Origin: Micropterix aruncella
Taxonomy: Eukaryota; Arthropoda; Insecta; Lepidoptera; Micropterigidae
Assembly (NCBI GenBank): GCA_944548615.1
Contig: OX155980.1
Span: 37,020,381-37,084,380, forward strand
Reading direction: 5' to 3'
DNA: 64,000 nucleotides
Shown here: piece after piece, positions 61,847-64,000 of the stretch
Position numbering within the stretch: the stretch's first letter is position 1
How the letters are laid out: the number at the start of each line of letters is the position of its first letter
Notes under the pieces: generated by a model
The model's database searches: none
Told to the model about the DNA's origin: nothing
Seen by the model: the letters and a program-made list of their open reading frames with translations, nothing else
Position numbers and translations under genes: made by a program

Positions 61847-62742
61847 TTCTGTCCCGTCAGAGCCAATGTGAGGATGTCCGATACAGAAACCGAAATTGCT
61901 CTAAGCGCTATTACAGTAGTGAGTGCACATTATAATTTATATTTGTTGCTGAAAAAAAGAAAAAGCCGCATCAAAGAAGATGGTGGATGACGACACATCA
62001 TAAAACACGGAATCAGTGAGTATACACTAATAATTTCAGAACCTATACACTCAATTCTAATAATATCGAGAACGAACTACAATTAAGTATCTCAGCAGTT
62101 GTTTACAAGTCACTATAATAATAAAGAATAATCTAATTATCTTTAAATAATAAATCTATGCATTTTCTTTCACAGGTACCTACGATGGAACCCGATTATT
62201 AAATAATTTGATTCAAGAGCCCTCAGGACAGTTTGATAACTTTTGTCGTATGTCTTCAATAGATTTCGAATACCTTCTACAGTTGATTGGACCAATAATA
62301 AAAAAAACAAGATGCAGTATTCAGAAAATCAATACCAGCCAATGTACGCCTTGCTGTGACGCTTAGATTTATAGCGACTGGAGATTCTTTCAAAAGTCTT
62401 CATTACTTATTTAAGATTTCTCCTCAAGTTATATCATTGATCGTTCCGGAAGTGTGTAAAGCACTATGTGAGACATTGCGTTCTTTTGTAAAAGTAAGTT
62501 ATTTTTTGTATAATTTGTAAAATAAAACCATAATAATAATAATCAAAAACACGTTTATTGAGAAAAATACATATAAAGTAATGGAGTTCTTTCTAATCAA
62601 GCTAATGCTAATGCTTTTAATTCTTGTTTTGTATCTTAGAGAGCGCCTGTGAGACAATGTTATTTGATATAATTGTCACCTTTTGAGTAGAGGTGGAGGA
62701 GGTGGATGGATCTGTTGCATATTCTGCTTGGCTATAATGTGG

Positions 62743-63287
62743 TTATGCAATTGTGTACTCACCATAATCATCAGTAACCTGATATGCAGGGCTTGGCAAC
62801 ATCTGAGATGAAGGGGATGGTGCAGGTGCATAACGCACGGAATCCGGGGTAACAATAGACATACCGTAAGTCAACACCTGTGATGAAGGGGATGGTGTAG
62901 GTGCATAACGCACGGAAGCCGGGGCAGACCTTACGTAAGAGTATGTGCTGCTGCTATCAGGGCTACTAATATTTAAATAAGAGTTATTTCGCTTCTGATA
63001 AATAAGTTCGTCTATATCGTGCTTTATAATCTCCCTTTGTTGCTCATAATTTTTTGTAATTTTTTTGGCCAGTAGTTGACAGTATAAATCAACCTCATCC
63101 ACTTCAGTTCGCGGTCGGTCTGATATATTTTTGAGGACATTAACAGCTGTCTTCATCTGAGCTCGTACTTTCGAAATTTCTGATTCTCGCCTTTTTTTGA
63201 CTGACGTGGAAGTTGATGAAGTATCTCCAGTTGACACATAACTGTTATCTTGAATGCTGTCTTCGTTAGGAAACTCCATAGTCTAAA
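62743..63287 (-). CDS. Harbinger-associated MADF-type protein, last exon
   Basis: A minus-strand exon after acceptor TTTTAATTTTAG (63287 down), encoding a Ser/Thr-rich linker, KKRRESEISKVRAQMKTAVN and DEVDLYCQLLAKKITKNYEQ, then a Pro/Ser-rich tail. This resembles the C-terminal, BESS-like part of MADF/Myb-type partner proteins that PIF/Harbinger elements encode beside their transposase. The upstream MADF exon was not found. It lies antisense in the intron between transposase exons 2 and 3. Unlike the transposase it has no frameshift. Confidence 0.6.
62797..62934. repeat. Coding tandem duplication, about 84 bp
   Basis: GATGAAGGGGATGGTGCAGG, TGCATAACGCACGGAATCCG and neighbours recur 84 bp later (GATGAAGGGGATGGTGTAGG...). 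They encode repeated SVRYAPxPSPSSQxL in the MADF-type protein. Confidence 0.9.
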
Positions 63288-64000
63288 ATTAAAACACCAT
63301 AATTAAATTTCAACCCTTATTTAAATTATTAACTATTACACTTATATTACTTTTCTGTTTCAGATGCCTCAAAGTGACCAGGAATGGCTTGGGGTTGCTA
63401 GAGAGTTTGAAACAAAATGGCAATTTCCACATTGTATGGGTGCTGGCAAACACATCAAAATACAGTCACCCATTAATAGTGGATCAGAGTTCTATAACTA
63501 TAAACACAATTTTAGTATAATATTACTAGCGGTAGCTGATAGTGACTATAACTTTTTATTTGCCGACGTAGGAACACATGGACGTATGAGTGACGGTGGA
63601 GTTTTTATGGATAGCATACTTTATATCAAAATATATGGGCCTGATTCCATTTTTCCGGAAGACACTCCTTTACCTGGTCGACATCTTCCTGTGCCCTATG
63701 TTTTTGTGGCAGATGGAGCTTTGCATTGTCTAAAAGAATCATGAAACCATTTCCTGGCACACCGGCAGCTGGCTCACAAGATAGAAAATTCAATAGTCGA
63801 CTATCACGGGCTCGTGTTGTGATTGAATGTGCATTTGGAATAATTACATCGGTGTTTGGAGTGTTAAAAACCAATATGATGCTACAACCCGAAAAAGCAT
63901 CTATTATAACACTCACTTGCGTCACACTTCATATTTTTTTGAAAATGCCAGATGGTAAGGACAAAATCTGTAAAGTCATAGGTACTATGACAGGCCACTG

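Larger units (their letters stand above)
61874..63960 (+). pseudogene. PIF/Harbinger transposase, three exons, broken
   Basis: Exon 1 (61874-62015) starts MSDTETEIALSAITVV and ends before GTGAGT. Exon 2 (62176-62493) reads RLLNNLIQEPSGQFDNFCRM and, after a slip in an A run near 62308, SIPANVRLAVTLRFIATGDS. Exon 3 (63364 on) joins in phase 0 as VK|MPQSDQEW and holds the DDE_Tnp_4 core: FADVGTHGRMSDGGVF (second Asp), VPYVFVADGA, then, after a shift near 63720, MKPFPGTPAAGSQDRKF and SRLSRARVVIECAFGI. The usual first catalytic site G-A-I-D-G-K-H is GAGKH here, two residues short and lacking the Asp. The element runs off the window end. Confidence 0.87.

Overview
The window comes from an AT-rich eukaryotic genome with spliced genes, long introns and dense transposons. 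Every family I can name is consistent with an insect: CR1/Jockey-like and I-clade LINEs, mariner, hAT, pogo/Tigger, PIF/Harbinger, Mutator-like, Helitron and Gypsy. The short TAGGTA-rich words and the repeat types would suit Lepidoptera or another insect with a large genome, but I cannot fix the order.

Only one host gene is clear: a TTC39-family (Iml2/TTC39) tetratricopeptide gene on the + strand. Its last five exons lie at 347-515, 2961-3122, 3517-3680, 5899-6060 and 14447-15023. The frame joins cleanly across all four junctions, and the first junction needs a GC-AG intron. Its introns hold a (TA)n tract, a 5S rRNA-derived sequence, two LINE scraps, a nearly complete CR1-like LINE whose ORF1 appears to carry an SGNH/esterase-like domain, a dead mariner, a hAT transposase tail, a small Tigger-like MITE and a perfect 17-bp hairpin.

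Downstream, 18.4-22.2 kb is a + strand LINE whose ORF2 is interrupted by one amber codon. 22.4-31.7 kb is a minus-strand Gypsy element with two LTRs and a 4-bp target duplication. It sits inside an older minisatellite and has itself been invaded by about 2.2 kb of LTR-like, palindromic and (TA)n sequence. 32-34 kb holds an unclassified repeat and three head-to-tail copies of a Helitron-type 5' end. 34.3-39.6 kb holds a THAP exon pair, a stand-alone YqaJ nuclease ORF, and a spliced Mutator-like transposase with a C-terminal YqaJ nuclease plus an inverted fragment of a relative.

44.6-49.8 kb is a degraded I-clade LINE (zinc-knuckle ORF1; endonuclease, RT and RNase H in ORF2) on the minus strand. 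50.7-55.2 kb is a Helitron with a clear 5' terminus and a PIF1-like helicase, fused in frame to an LTR-less internal Gypsy fragment. 57-58.8 kb is a truncated LINE. 58.83-61.18 kb is a complete but frameshifted pogo-type element with TIRs, TA duplication and subterminal repeats. From 61.8 kb to the window end is a PIF/Harbinger element: three transposase exons on + and a MADF-type partner exon antisense inside the intron.

Apart from TTC39, nothing in the window looks like an intact functional gene. The interest lies in the nested insertions, the chimeric junctions and the transposase-nuclease fusion.
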